DNA from: Crocinitomicaceae bacterium
GTDB lineage: Bacteria > Bacteroidota > Bacteroidia > Flavobacteriales_D > Crocinitomicaceae
Direction: 5' to 3'
DNA: 64,000 nt
Assembly (NCBI GenBank): GCA_018402525.1
Contig: JAGYIR010000007.1
Span: 123,597 to 187,596, forward strand
The notes under the pieces are model-generated. The model was not told where the DNA came from, ran no database searches, and worked only from the letters and a program-made list of their open reading frames with translations. The translations under genes and the position numbers were made by a program. Positions 8,003 through 18,295 of this stretch are shown here, one piece after another (the stretch's first letter is position 1; each line of letters starts with the position of its first letter).

Positions 8003-9111
8003 TAGTTTGCTATTTGTTCAATGACATCAACTATATCGCTGGTTGCGTTTGGTCGACCTAACGTTTCTATTTGTTTGCTTAATTCTGCTTGTCTGGATGT
8101 GTCTGCAAGTAAGTCAAGCGCAGTTGGTATCAACGCTTCTTTCGCATCCGCATCCTTTACGAGTACTGCTGCGTTTTTATCGACCAAAGCCATAGCATTT
8201 TTGGTTTGATGATCTTCAGCAACATTTGGAGAAGGCACGAGTATGGTTGGTTTTCTTACGAGACATAACTCAGAAACAGAAATTGCTCCTGCACGAGATA
8301 TTACAACATCTGCAATCGCATACGCTAAATCCATTCGTTGAATGAACTGCACCATTTTTATTGATCCCAGTTCTGTTGAACTAAGTTGCGCCGTTAATTG
8401 CTCGTGGTATAATTTTCCACATTGCCATAACACCTGAACGCCGCTCGATTTCAACTCGTCCAATTTATTTATCACACTTTCATTGAGTGTGCGCGCTCCC
8501 AAACTTCCACCGATAATGAGCAACGTTTTCTTGCTGCTGTCAAAATCATAAAACGCATATCCTTCCTCCTTCTTCCCTGTTATGCTCACCATTTCCTTTC
8601 TGGTTGGATTTCCAGTAAAGACAATTTTCTCTTGCGGAAAGAATCGCTCCAATCCATCGTAAGCAACGCATAGTTTTGTCACACTTTTCGCGAGAATTTT
8701 ATTCGTTTTCCCAGGAAAGGAGTTCTGCTCTTGCACCAAGGTTGGTAGCTTCAATAAAGTCGCTGCTTTCAATGTCGGTCCGCTGGCATATCCTCCGACT
8801 CCGATCACAACTTGTGGTTTGAACGATTTTAAAATACGTCGTGCCTTCAGCAAACTTTTAACGATTTTAAATGGAAGTAGAAAGTTAGAAAAGGTGAATT
8901 TCCTTTGAAAACCAACAATCTCCAATCCTTCAATGGCATACCCAGCTTCAGGAACTTTCTCCATTTCCATCTTTCCGAGTGCCCCAACAAATAGAATATC
9001 CACGTTCGGATTTCTGCGCTTGATTTCATCGGCAATCGCAATCGCAGGGAAAATATGTCCTCCAGTTCCTCCTCCTGATATGATTACACGTTCTAATTTC
9101 ATGTTAGTCAT
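8002..9111 (-). CDS. murG: UDP-GlcNAc:lipid I N-acetylglucosaminyltransferase MurG
   Basis: GT-B glycosyltransferase that makes lipid II from lipid I on the inner face of the membrane. The N-terminal glycine loop SGGGTGGHIFPA (about residues 12-23), VVIGVGGYASGPT, the QEQNSFPGKTNK segment and the donor-binding ISRAGAISVSEL are all family marks. 369 residues is normal. It overlaps ftsW by eight bases and murC by one. Confidence 0.98.
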   Translation of the reverse strand: MTNMKLERVIISGGGTGGHIFPAIAIADEIKRRNPNVDILFVGALGKMEMEKVPEAGYAIEGLEIVGFQRKFTFSNFLLPFKIVKSLLKARRILKSFKPQVVIGVGGYASGPTLKAATLLKLPTLVQEQNSFPGKTNKILAKSVTKLCVAYDGLERFFPQEKIVFTGNPTRKEMVSITGKKEEGYAFYDFDSSKKTLLIIGGSLGARTLNESVINKLDELKSSGVQVLWQCGKLYHEQLTAQLSSTELGSIKMVQFIQRMDLAYAIADVVISRAGAISVSELCLVRKPTILVPSPNVAEDHQTKNAMALVDKNAAVLVKDADAKEALIPTALDLLADTSRQAELSKQIETLGRPNATSDIVDVIEQIAN

Positions 9112-10267
9112 TAATTTCCTCTTCTGTTTTTAATTCTTTCGATTGGTTCGCAGCGATTGATTGCACGATTCCCAGTGCCAACGTTGTCATGATTAATGCT
9201 GAACCACCCATTGCCAATAAAGGCATATTTTGTCCTGTGACTGGAAAAACGCCAGTACAAACGAGCATGTTAACAGATGCCTGGGTAAGTATCAAGATTC
9301 CGATGCCGATACAGACATAAGTTTCAAACATATTTTTTGAGCGCATCCCGATCCGCATGATTCGATAGAGCAATATCAAATAGAGCAGAATGAGAAAAAT
9401 GGATGAAATCAATCCAAATTCTTCGACAAAACTCGAATAGTAAAAATCGGCATATGCTTCTGGTAGGTATTCTTTTAACTGTCCATCACCGACACCTTTT
9501 CCTAAAATCGAACCGCTGTAGATGGCAAGTTGTGCGTTGAGTGATTGCGCATTTGCGATTACGTCCTTGTCATCGTCCATCCTGTTGAGAATTCTATTCT
9601 CCCAAGTAGCTAAACGAGGCAACACATTTAGCTCTGGTGCCGCTTTTTGTAACAGCACGACAAAGCCCAACAATGCAATTCCACCGCCGATAATACTCAA
9701 GATTTTCAGAATGGGAACACGCCCTAAAAACATCAATGTCAAACAAATTGCGAATAAAAGCGCTGCTGTCGAAAAGTTATCCTTTACAATCAATCCACAA
9801 ATAACAAGTACAGGGATAACTACAGGCCAGAAGCCACCTTTCCACGTGTTTAACACATCTTTTTTCTTGACCAATAAGCGCGACAAATACACGATAATTG
9901 CCAGCTTGGCGAAGTCGGAAGATTGAAACGTAAGTCCCACAAACGGAATTCTCACCCATCTACCAGCATCGTTGACTTTTGTTCCAAAGAAGAAGGTAAA
10001 AATCAACAATGCAATTGCTAAATAAAATGCGAATTTGGACAATTGCGAAACATACTTTGGGTCTTTCTTGTGCACCCAATACATCACCCCAATTCCTATC
10101 AATACATAAATTAAATGCTTGAACAAGTATTTGAATGGAGTGCCACCTTCCATTTTGACAAGAATAGGCACAAAACTATAAACACTTACCAGCGAAAACG
10201 CAAGCATAATAAGGGTAATCACCCAAATTACCTTGTCACCTTTTAAGTATTTAAGTATGTTTTGCAT
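9104..10267 (-). CDS. ftsW: Septal peptidoglycan polymerase FtsW (SEDS family)
   Basis: Polytopic SEDS glycosyltransferase that polymerises lipid II at the septum together with FtsI. The 387 residues contain about ten hydrophobic segments; family marks are the DAGRWVRIPFVGLTFQSSDFAKLAI region, DNFSTAALLFAI, and the C-terminal TGVFPVTGQNMPLLAMGGS. Its start is immediately after the stop of the orphan gene at 10268-10747. The SEDS family also includes RodA; the position in the division cluster favours FtsW. Confidence 0.96.
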   Translation of the reverse strand: MQNILKYLKGDKVIWVITLIMLAFSLVSVYSFVPILVKMEGGTPFKYLFKHLIYVLIGIGVMYWVHKKDPKYVSQLSKFAFYLAIALLIFTFFFGTKVNDAGRWVRIPFVGLTFQSSDFAKLAIIVYLSRLLVKKKDVLNTWKGGFWPVVIPVLVICGLIVKDNFSTAALLFAICLTLMFLGRVPILKILSIIGGGIALLGFVVLLQKAAPELNVLPRLATWENRILNRMDDDKDVIANAQSLNAQLAIYSGSILGKGVGDGQLKEYLPEAYADFYYSSFVEEFGLISSIFLILLYLILLYRIMRIGMRSKNMFETYVCIGIGILILTQASVNMLVCTGVFPVTGQNMPLLAMGGSALIMTTLALGIVQSIAANQSKELKTEEEIND

Positions 10268-10747
10268 CTATTTATACAGTCGAATAAATTGGTTAAATAG
10301 TTCTATTTCGTCGTGTGCGCTTCCTCCGCTTGTTGTAAATAAAAATCCACCTTTTGAGGGCTTCATTGTTTTTATAAATTCTAGCGCATGATCCGTCCCC
10401 TCAATGCAAATGACATTGGAGAGATTTACCAACACTGATCTATCGCATTCCAACAACGGTCTATCGCAGACAATGACAGCTTCCATTTTTGTCGCCAACG
10501 CAGGAAATTGTTCCAAACACCATTTGATTTGGTCGTGACTTCCTGCCCAGACCATAGAGAAAGGAAACGAACTTAAGAATGTTGCTAACATATCAATCTG
10601 AGGGTTCACCCAAGAAAATGAATCCATGCCAAGTACTTTTCCGTGTACTTGCATCGCATTGACTTGTTGCGCTTCGTCAAGTCCCTTTTTTCGTGCATCG
10701 AGCAATTGTTCTTCACTCGAAACAACAGTTGTCTTTTTCGAAATCAT
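10268..10747 (-). CDS. Uncharacterised protein in division cluster, resembles MurD C-terminal domain
   Basis: A 159-residue soluble protein with no signal or membrane segment, between murD and ftsW, with only one base to murD and none to ftsW, so it must be co-transcribed. I do not recognise it as a named family. By eye, residues 64-159 can be laid almost without gaps on the last 101 residues of the adjacent MurD: both have a VW-G--D start, a hydrophobic (K/M)xAIIxC strand, ALE at matching positions, a Ser-rich loop (SGGS against CAS) and a final ENxxxF/ELFNQF helix. This suggests a degenerate copy of the Mur ligase C-terminal domain without the ATP-binding centre. Function unknown; a regulatory or scaffolding role is only a guess. 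Confidence 0.8.
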   Translation of the reverse strand: MISKKTTVVSSEEQLLDARKKGLDEAQQVNAMQVHGKVLGMDSFSWVNPQIDMLATFLSSFPFSMVWAGSHDQIKWCLEQFPALATKMEAVIVCDRPLLECDRSVLVNLSNVICIEGTDHALEFIKTMKPSKGGFLFTTSGGSAHDEIELFNQFIRLYK

Positions 10748-10748
10748 A

Positions 10749-12095
10749 TTACAGTGATCTTACCGCTTTTTTAAACTCGTTTCCTCTGTGCTCGTAGTTT
10801 TCGAATAAATCGAAACTTGCACATGCGGGTGATAACAATACTGTTTCATCTTTTGACGCCAATCTGTATCCATAAGCAACTGCCTCAAGTGCATTAGATG
10901 CTTCCACGATCGTTTCGACTTCATTTTGAAAAGCTTCAATGATTTTTTCATTGTTCTTTCCAAGACAGATGATTGCCTTTACTTTGTCGCGTACCAACGC
11001 AGTTAACTCCGAATAATCGTTGCCCTTGTCAACACCACCAACAATCCATACTGTTGGATGTTCCATGCTCTCAAGCGCAAACCATGTTGAGTTTACGTTG
11101 GTTGCTTTGGAATCGTTAATGAACTCGATGCCATGAACCTTTGCCACAAACTCTAATCGGTGTTCTACATTGACAAAGTCGCTCAGACTTTCTCTTACTG
11201 CTTCCTTTCTGATCTCTAAAATACGAGACGCGATTCCTGAAGCTAAGGAATTCTGTAAATTGTGCTTGCCTTTTAAGGCTAAATCATGAATTGACATAGT
11301 GAATTGATCTTTTATGTTTATTGTTATTTGTTGCTTGTTATCAACATACCCGCCAACCTTCATCTTCTCCGTTAGAGAAAAAGGTGCCTGCTGTCCGGTG
11401 ATGTTTCTTTTTTTAATTCCTTGTTGAATCATCGGATCATCGTAATTGTAGATGAACCAATCGTTTTTTGTTTGGTTTTGAACGATTCGAAATTTTGAGT
11501 CGGCGTACTTTTCCATGCTGTACTCGTAGCGATCGAGGTGATCTGGCGTGATGTTCAACAGCACCGCAATGTCCGCTTTGAAGTCGTACATATCGTCGAG
11601 CTGAAAAGAACTCAATTCCAATACGTACCAATCGTAATCTTCCCGCGCGACTTGTTTTGCATAGCTTTCGCCAATATTTCCAGCTAGTCCTACATTTAAC
11701 CCTGCTTTCTTTAATATGTGGTGAATCATCAATGTCGTGGTTGTTTTTCCATTACTCCCAGTGATGCAAATCGTCTTGGCATTTGAATAGCGTGCAGCGA
11801 ATTCAATTTCAGAAATCACGCTGATTCCCTTTTCCTTCAATGCGACGATGCTTGGTGCCGTTGACGGAATTCCTGGTGACTTCACGACTACATCCGCAGA
11901 AAGAATCCGCTCCATCGTGTGCGTGCCTTCCTCCCATTCCACATCCAATTCTTCCAATGCTGGTTTGAATTTATCGTGGATCTTGCTGTAATCGGACACA
12001 AAAACCGTCCACCCTTGTTTTTTCGCAAGAAAAGCAGTTCCAATGCCGCTTTCACCAGCACCCAAAATGGCGATATGTTTACCTGTTTGGCTCAA
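10749..12095 (-). CDS. murD: UDP-N-acetylmuramoyl-L-alanine--D-glutamate ligase
   Basis: Cytoplasmic Mur ligase that adds D-glutamate to UDP-MurNAc-L-Ala. The N-terminal nucleotide fold begins IAILGAGESGIGTAFLAKK; the P-loop [18 protein letters not shown] is near residue 112; NITPDHLDRY and the C-terminal INDSKATNVNST and SPACASFDLFENYEHRG motifs are typical of MurD. 448 residues is normal. It is one base from the orphan gene behind it and directly abuts mraY in front. Confidence 0.98.
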   Translation of the reverse strand: MSQTGKHIAILGAGESGIGTAFLAKKQGWTVFVSDYSKIHDKFKPALEELDVEWEEGTHTMERILSADVVVKSPGIPSTAPSIVALKEKGISVISEIEFAARYSNAKTICITGSNGKTTTTLMIHHILKKAGLNVGLAGNIGESYAKQVAREDYDWYVLELSSFQLDDMYDFKADIAVLLNITPDHLDRYEYSMEKYADSKFRIVQNQTKNDWFIYNYDDPMIQQGIKKRNITGQQAPFSLTEKMKVGGYVDNKQQITINIKDQFTMSIHDLALKGKHNLQNSLASGIASRILEIRKEAVRESLSDFVNVEHRLEFVAKVHGIEFINDSKATNVNSTWFALESMEHPTVWIVGGVDKGNDYSELTALVRDKVKAIICLGKNNEKIIEAFQNEVETIVEASNALEAVAYGYRLASKDETVLLSPACASFDLFENYEHRGNEFKKAVRSL

Positions 12096-13343
12096 TTACC
12101 TTACTTTCAATGTTACAATGGTGATCACGGCGAGTAATACTGCGACGATCCAAAAGCGCGCGACAATTTTCGCCTCGTGCAATCCCTTTTTCTGGTAATG
12201 ATGATGCAAGGGCGCCATCAAGAAAATACGTCGTCCCTCTCCATATCTCTTCTTGGTGAACTTGAACCATCCCACTTGCATGATTACAGATAGATTTTCA
12301 ATCAAAAAGACCCCACAAAGGATTGGAATCAACAATTCTTTTCGGATAGAAATAGCAAATACCGCGATGATTCCCCCGAGAGCGAGACTCCCTGTATCTC
12401 CCATAAATACTTGCGCTGGAAATGAATTGTACCATAAAAATCCAATACATGCTCCGACAAATGCAGCGATAAAAATTACCAATTCTTCCGCCATTGGTAT
12501 GTACATGACATCGAGGTAATCGGCGAATTTTACGTTGGAACTGACATACGCCAACACCGCCAAAGCGATACCTATAATTGCTGAAGATCCAGTGGCCAAA
12601 CCGTCCAAGCCATCGGTCATATTCGCTCCGTTGGAAACGGCAATCACAATAAAAATCACGACAGGTATAAACAGTAACCAGCCCCAAGCTTTTGCAGAAT
12701 CACCCAACAACCAGTTGTAGTTGAATTCGTTTCCCTTGATGAAAGGAATGGTTGTGGTCATGTCTTGGGTCTTGATCCATTTCGAATTATCACCCTCTTC
12801 CAATGACATATGTTGACCAGTAACCAAAGTCTCATCGGCAGAAAGCACATAATCTGCGCTCACTTTTTTATGCACTTGAACATCGTCGTTGAAGTACAGA
12901 ATGGAGCCAACAATAATTCCAACACCAATTTGCCCGATGATTTTAAATCGTCCCGCCAGTCCTTCTTTGTTCTTCTTGAATACTTTGATGTAATCGTCTA
13001 GAAAGCCAATTGCACCGAGCCAAACAGTCGCAATCAACATTGTGATCACATAAATATTGTCGAGTTTTGCAAAAAGCAAAGTTGGAATTAAAATTGCCGC
13101 TAGAATGATCAAACCACCCATGGTTGGTGTTCCCGCCTTTGCAAGTTGACCTTCCAATCCCAAATCACGCACCGTTTCACCAATTTGTTGCTTTTGCAAC
13201 ATTCCAATCAATCGTTTACCAAAAACAATAGATACGATGAGTGAAGTAATCAACGCCATCCCTGCTCTAAACGAGATGTAATCAAACAATCCAGCACCCG
13301 GAAAGTTGATTGAGTCTAAGTAATTGAATAAGTAATACAGCAT
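12096..13343 (-). CDS. mraY: Phospho-N-acetylmuramoyl-pentapeptide-transferase
   Basis: Integral membrane enzyme that moves phospho-MurNAc-pentapeptide from UDP to undecaprenyl phosphate, giving lipid I. Visible marks are the [11 protein letters not shown] segment, [17 protein letters not shown], the catalytic [25 protein letters not shown], and the C-terminal [13 protein letters not shown] histidines. At 415 residues it is longer than in E. coli because of an inserted segment of about 60 residues (around 155-215), common in Bacteroidota. It overlaps murE by one base. Confidence 0.98.
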   Translation of the reverse strand: MLYYLFNYLDSINFPGAGLFDYISFRAGMALITSLIVSIVFGKRLIGMLQKQQIGETVRDLGLEGQLAKAGTPTMGGLIILAAILIPTLLFAKLDNIYVITMLIATVWLGAIGFLDDYIKVFKKNKEGLAGRFKIIGQIGVGIIVGSILYFNDDVQVHKKVSADYVLSADETLVTGQHMSLEEGDNSKWIKTQDMTTTIPFIKGNEFNYNWLLGDSAKAWGWLLFIPVVIFIVIAVSNGANMTDGLDGLATGSSAIIGIALAVLAYVSSNVKFADYLDVMYIPMAEELVIFIAAFVGACIGFLWYNSFPAQVFMGDTGSLALGGIIAVFAISIRKELLIPILCGVFLIENLSVIMQVGWFKFTKKRYGEGRRIFLMAPLHHHYQKKGLHEAKIVARFWIVAVLLAVITIVTLKVR

Positions 13344-14803
13344 TATTTATTGAGTTTATTGAATAATTCTATCGTTGTTGCTAAATCATCAAAATCGTGT
13401 CGCACCCCTTTAATTTCCTGGTATTTTTCATGTCCTTTCCCTGCAATTAGGATGATATCATCTTCCTCAGCCATGGAAATCGCCGTTTTTATTGCTTGCG
13501 CCCGGTCGGTAATCGAAAGCGTCTTTTTAAAGCTAACTGCATCAACCCCCTTCATCATGTCTTCAATAATCGCATTGGGATCTTCGGAGCGTGGATTATC
13601 AGAGGTCAAAATCACTTTGTCTGAAAGTTTACAGGCAATTGCCGCCATTTCAGGTCGCTTCGTCACATCTCTATCTCCACCGCATCCAACAACAGTGTAA
13701 ACCGTTTCATTTTTGGTGCGAATGTTATCAATCGTCTTCAGCACGTTTTCTAGTGCATCTGGCGTGTGAGCATAATCGATGATGGCTGTAATTCCGGATG
13801 GACTTCTGAAGTATTGAAACCTTCCATCCACTGAATTCAATTTACTGAGTACAGTCAATACTTCCAATTCATCTTCTCCTAATTCCTGGCTCACTGCATA
13901 AACTGCCAACAAATTATACGCATTGAAATCTCCAATTAAACGTGCCCAAAGTTCCGTTCCGTTCATGTTCAACACCAAGCCTGAAAATTGATTTTCCAAC
14001 ACTTTTGCTTTGTAATCCGCCATGGATTTAAGCGCATAGCTTCGCTTTTTTGCTTGTGTATTTTGAAGCATCACTTCACCGTTTTTGTCATCGACATTGG
14101 TCAATGCAAATGCGCCTTTTGGTAAGTAATCGAAGAATGATTTTTTGACATCGATGTATTCTCTGAATGTCTTGTGGTAATCCAAGTGATCGTGTGTGAT
14201 GTTGGTAAAAACGCCCCCAGCAAAGGTCAATCCTGCCACACGTTGTTGGTGCAGCGCATGTGAACTCACTTCCATGAAACAGTGTGAACAACCCTCGTCG
14301 ACCATTTGTCGCAGGAGGGCGTTCAGTTGAACTGGATCTGGTGTTGTGTGTGTAGAAGGAATATCTCGATCTGCAATTTTGTTGACTACGGTGGAAATCA
14401 ATCCTGTTTTGAACCCCAGCTCAGAGTACAATCCATAGAGCAACGTCGCGATGGTCGTTTTTCCATTCGTTCCGGTAACACCGACCAATTGCAATTCAGC
14501 AGATGGTTCATCGTAAAAATTACTTGCCATGATACCAAGTGCTTTATGCGTGTTTTCCACTTGAACCACAGTAATTCCAGCAGGTGCTGTGATAGGCTGA
14601 GAAACAACAAATACTTTACAACCTTGTTTGACTGCTTGATTGATATAATCGTGTCCATCGTTCGCTACACCTTTGATCGCAACAAACACCGTATTTGCAT
14701 CAGCTTTGCGCGAATCAAAAGCTATCGCACCCACTTGATCGCCTGTGTTACCAGTTACAGCACTAATGTTTACCCCGTACAATATGTCCTTTAATGTCTT
14801 CAT
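13343..14803 (-). CDS. murE: UDP-N-acetylmuramoyl-tripeptide synthetase MurE (meso-diaminopimelate type)
   Basis: Mur ligase that adds the third stem residue. P-loop [14 protein letters not shown] is near residue 110, followed by [10 protein letters not shown] and [10 protein letters not shown]. The substrate-selecting motif [13 protein letters not shown] is of the DNPR type, which in characterised MurE enzymes goes with meso-diaminopimelate rather than lysine, so the organism should have a DAP-type wall. 486 residues is normal. It overlaps mraY by one base and meets the end of ftsI. Confidence 0.97.
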   Translation of the reverse strand: MKTLKDILYGVNISAVTGNTGDQVGAIAFDSRKADANTVFVAIKGVANDGHDYINQAVKQGCKVFVVSQPITAPAGITVVQVENTHKALGIMASNFYDEPSAELQLVGVTGTNGKTTIATLLYGLYSELGFKTGLISTVVNKIADRDIPSTHTTPDPVQLNALLRQMVDEGCSHCFMEVSSHALHQQRVAGLTFAGGVFTNITHDHLDYHKTFREYIDVKKSFFDYLPKGAFALTNVDDKNGEVMLQNTQAKKRSYALKSMADYKAKVLENQFSGLVLNMNGTELWARLIGDFNAYNLLAVYAVSQELGEDELEVLTVLSKLNSVDGRFQYFRSPSGITAIIDYAHTPDALENVLKTIDNIRTKNETVYTVVGCGGDRDVTKRPEMAAIACKLSDKVILTSDNPRSEDPNAIIEDMMKGVDAVSFKKTLSITDRAQAIKTAISMAEEDDIILIAGKGHEKYQEIKGVRHDFDDLATTIELFNKLNK

Positions 14804-16916
14804 TACTTCAATGTCAATTCAATAAGCACTCCCTTGTGCACCTCTTTTCCTGGAAATATCGATTGGCTCACAACCTTTCCATGTCCTTTTACTGTTGCAC
14901 GCATACCTGTTTGTTCGACTAGGTACACCGCGTCTTTTGCTGTCATTCCAACCACATTCGGCACTGTTTTCTTTCCGATGTATCGCTTTGTGGATTCTAC
15001 TTTTTTTCCTGCGCTGTTTGTGTTTACCCAAGGAGCTGATGTCCCTGTAGCGAATGGAATCCCAAGTAATTTGTAGCTTTTGAATAAGTCGTAACGATTC
15101 CCGTCTTTAGAAATGGGAAGTTTGTCGGATTTCCGTTTACCTTGATTGACAGGGTTATGATATTGCAGACTAGATGCATATACCTTGTTCGCAATGGCTG
15201 TAAATACTGTTCCCGAAACTGTCGCCCCATAAATATCCTTGGATGGAGCAGAAACAACTACAATGCACGAATAGATGGGATCATCGGCTGGAAAATAACC
15301 CGCAAAAGAAGCTTGGTACTTCCGTTCACCCTTTGCACCGTATTTTGCATCTTCATTGAGAACGACAGCCGTTCCTGTTTTTCCAGCGATACTAAAGAAT
15401 GCTGATTGCAAAGCGGATCCAGTTCCTTGAGTGACAACCCCTTCCAAACATGCTCTAACATCTTTCAATGTGCTTTCCGAGCAAATTTTATCCTTGATAA
15501 CATAAGGAGCGTATGTTTTAATCACCTCGTTTCCTTGACGGATTTCTTTCACGAACTGAGGTCGCACGAGTGTTCCATTGTTAGCTACGGCATTGTAGAA
15601 GCGCTAACGTTTGAAGAGGTGTCTGCAAGAAATTCGTATCCAATTGCCATCCACGGCAGGGAAGTACCATACCAATATTTAGAGCCCGGAGCATGCATCG
15701 TTGGTTTTGGCTCCCCCGCCAAGTCTATTCCTAGGGAGTCGGCTAATCCAAAACCTTTCAAACGCTCAATATATCGACTAGGTTCATTCTTATAAGCGTT
15801 GTTTACAATCCTTGAAAATACGTTGGATGATTTTTCAAACGCCTCTTGCACTGTAATTGTTCCGTAACCAAGTCCATGATTAGAATCTTCGAGCTTCAAA
15901 TCGTAAAACTTATAGGTTCCGGTGGCATTTACTTTGTCCGTCAGCTTAACCTTATTGTCCTCCAAAAGCGCCATCAACGAAGCCAACTTAAATGTTGAAC
16001 CAGGGACTTCCTTCGTTCCGATTGCTTGATTGTAAGCCTCGTTGTAATTGCCGTTTCCATCGCGACGTAAATTCACTATCGCTTTGACGTAACCAGTTTT
16101 TACATCCATTACAATCACACATCCATTTTTCGCTTCCTGATTTTGGAGTTGACGCAACAATTCTGCATGCGCCACTTCTTGAATTTCCTTATCGATGGTT
16201 GTCACTACATTCGCCCCAGGAACAGCCTCTTTTGTCACTGGTCCAATTTTCTTCCAACCTGTAGAGATTTTTTGTTCAACTTCCTCACCTTCAACTCCAC
16301 GTAAAAACTCATCGTAGGCCCCTTCAATTCCCACTTTTAAATCGCTAGTGCCGTCTTCACGAACATAACCAAGTGTTCTTTTCAGCAATTCTCCATGTGG
16401 TCGTTTACGGATGATGGTCTCTTTGTTGTCGATTAACCCACCTTTTAACTGTCCCAATCTAAATATCGGAAGCTCTCTTAATTTCTTTCGCTCTTCATTC
16501 GTCGCTCTTTTCTTGATGAGCAAATAACGAGCGCCACGTGTTCTTCCATCGCGAATGAATCGTTCGTATTCACTTGCGGTTTTGACAGGATATAATTTTT
16601 CTAATTCTCGGCACAAGTCAGAAATTTCTTCGTCAAAAACTTTTGAGTTCACCACTGTTGGATCCATATGGATATCAAAAAATGAAACCGATGTCACAAG
16701 TGGCGTATAATTGACATCTAAAATTTGACCTCTTCGGGGAACACGTTTTACGATGCGGGTGGGCATTTTTTCATTTCCATCCGTTGCAACAAGAAACACA
16801 GGTCGACCGTCCTCAAACTGAATCGAAACTGTTTTTACCAGCACAACCAGCATAACGACAACGAATCCGAAATAAATCAGATAAGCCCTCCAGAATATGT
16901 CTTTTTTCTCGCTCAC
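14803..16916 (-). pseudogene. ftsI: Septal transpeptidase FtsI/PBP3 with PASTA domain, interrupted by two frameshifts
   Basis: Class B penicillin-binding protein that cross-links septal peptidoglycan. The first frame (16916 down to about 15627) has an N-terminal membrane helix (about 11-29), the PBP dimerisation region, the active-site STFK at 307-310 and SSN at 363-365. The last frame (about 15600 to 14803) begins FYNAVANNGTLVRPQ, holds KTG in IAGKTGTAV, and ends in one PASTA domain. Between them only a third frame gives the expected QTPLQTLA (15625-15602). One extra base near 15626 and another near 15601 explain the break. As the gene is essential and its neighbours are intact, a sequencing error is the likeliest cause. 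It overlaps ftsL by four bases. Confidence 0.9.
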
Positions 16917-17377
16917 TTCGTTTCTTTGATCCGAATTACTTTGGTGGGATTTACCGTTTCTCTTAATCCTGTTTTTTCTAATTTTTCCACCAGTTCCATC
17001 CGGCGTGTTTTTTCTTCTAGTCTCGCTTTTGCTTCAAAAAAATCCGACGTTAATTCGTCTAATTCTCGTTGTGTTTTAATCACGTCCGTTGACAATTGTT
17101 TGCCGTAATATCCTTTTGCCACAAGGAGAATCAATAGAAAGATTAGGAAGAAGATGAAGTTCAAATTGTTCAAAATGAACTCCTTTGATAAAAAATCTCC
17201 ATTCAGGATTTGCACAAAAGCATTTGGTTTGGTTGCCTTTCCCGTTGGTTGAGGCTTTTTCCTTTTTGCTTTTCTCGCTTCCTTTTTTTCTTTCTTCTCG
17301 TTTTTCTTTTTTTCAACCTCCTCTGCGGCAGCCTTTAATTTATCGAGCTGCGCTTGGTCCAAAAATTCATTCTCCAT
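16913..17377 (-). CDS. FtsL-like cell division protein
   Basis: A 154-residue bitopic protein: an unusually long, lysine-rich cytoplasmic N-terminus (residues 1-67, with a Lys/Glu-rich helix at 14-40), one transmembrane helix at about 68-86 (LNFIFFLIFLLILLVAKGYY), and a periplasmic coiled coil (about 90-135) with a short tail. This is the FtsL form found between rsmH and ftsI in Bacteroidota; sequence similarity to E. coli FtsL is minimal, so the identity comes from topology and position. FtsL pairs with FtsB/FtsQ to activate FtsI-FtsW. Its start overlaps the true end of rsmH and its end overlaps ftsI. Confidence 0.85.
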   Translation of the reverse strand: MENEFLDQAQLDKLKAAAEEVEKKKNEKKEKKEARKAKRKKPQPTGKATKPNAFVQILNGDFLSKEFILNNLNFIFFLIFLLILLVAKGYYGKQLSTDVIKTQRELDELTSDFFEAKARLEEKTRRMELVEKLEKTGLRETVNPTKVIRIKETK

Positions 17378-18295
17378 TGCGTTCAGCTATTCTTAATTTC
17401 GCACTGCGTGCACGACTATTTCTTTCTAATTCTTCTTCATTTGCCGTGATCGGGTGTCTGACAATCTCAGTAAATGGTTTGAGTACGTTTCCATAAAAAT
17501 CCTTCGTGATTTCGCCCGAAAGCGAACCACGTTTCATGTAATTTTTACCAAACGATCTTCCAGTGAATGGTACGACATCACCACCAAACGAGCTCCAGGA
17601 TTCATCACTTTCTCCGTCTGATGAAGGAAATCTTCCAAGGCACTCATTTCGTTGTTTACTTCGATACGGATTGCCTGAAAAACTTGTGCTAGGTATTTAT
17701 TCTCTTTATGTCGAGGCGCACATTTTTCCGCCACCGTGACTAAATCTTCTGTCGTTTTGAGCGGTTTTGTCGAACGTGCGCTTATGATAGCATTCACCAG
17801 TTTACGGGCATTTGGAATCTCTCCATAATTTCTAAATACACGCAACAATTCCCCTTCAGCATAGGTATTTACCAATACTTCTGCGGAGAGATCACCCTTT
17901 TGGTTCATGCGCATATCGAGTGCAGCATTTCCTCGAATTGAAAAACCTCTTGCTGTTTCGTCAAATTGGTGGGATGAAACACCAAGATCAGCTAAAATAC
18001 CGTCGACTAAGCCGATGCCCAATAAGCGCAAATGATTACTCAAAAAGGCGAAGTTTGCATCAACAAAAAAGAAATTGGGTGCTTCCCAAGCGTTTCGTTT
18101 AGCGTCTTTATCTTGATCAAAAACGATGAGCCTACCCTTTGGCGAAAGCTGCTCGAAAATGGCACGCGAATGACCTCCACCACCAAACGTAACATCAACA
18201 TATGTTCCGTCGGGATTGATATTGAGCGCATCAATGCACTCCTTCAACATTACAGGAATATGATATGCTTGCTTATTCTCCATTGTCCAAGTCAC
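17367..18295 (-). CDS. rsmH: 16S rRNA (cytosine(1402)-N4)-methyltransferase RsmH, C-terminus frameshifted
   Basis: SAM-dependent methyltransferase acting on 16S rRNA C1402. The N-terminal HIPVMLKECIDAL and TFGGGGHSRAI, then LADLGVSSHQFD and the late motif VMSYHSLEDRLVK are all present. As written the frame stops at 17534 (253 residues, short for the family). In the next frame the normal ending continues: NYMKRGSLSGEITKDFYG, ITANEEELERNSRARSAKLR, with a stop at 17367 overlapping the ftsL start. Restoring one A in the A5 run (T5 at 17542-17546 on the plus strand) gives a full protein of about 309 residues. The first codons overlap the end of mraZ by 23 bases; MTWTMENKQAYHIP has a second possible start at its fifth residue. 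Confidence 0.93.

Noticed and set aside
14306..14794. Long plus-strand frame of 162 codons inside murE
   Set aside because: Shadow of murE on the other strand; rich in Cys, Arg and Ser without a recognisable domain and with no promoter.
14803..15567. A separate gene for the C-terminal half of FtsI starting at a GTG
   Set aside because: The frame is continuous in homology with the upstream PBP sequence (FYNAVANNG lies before the GTG), and no transpeptidase centre would be complete in either half. Reported as one interrupted gene.
15598..15627. Programmed ribosomal frameshifting in ftsI
   Set aside because: No slippery heptamer or obvious downstream structure, and two shifts in 25 bases would be needed; sequence error fits better, although it cannot be proved here.
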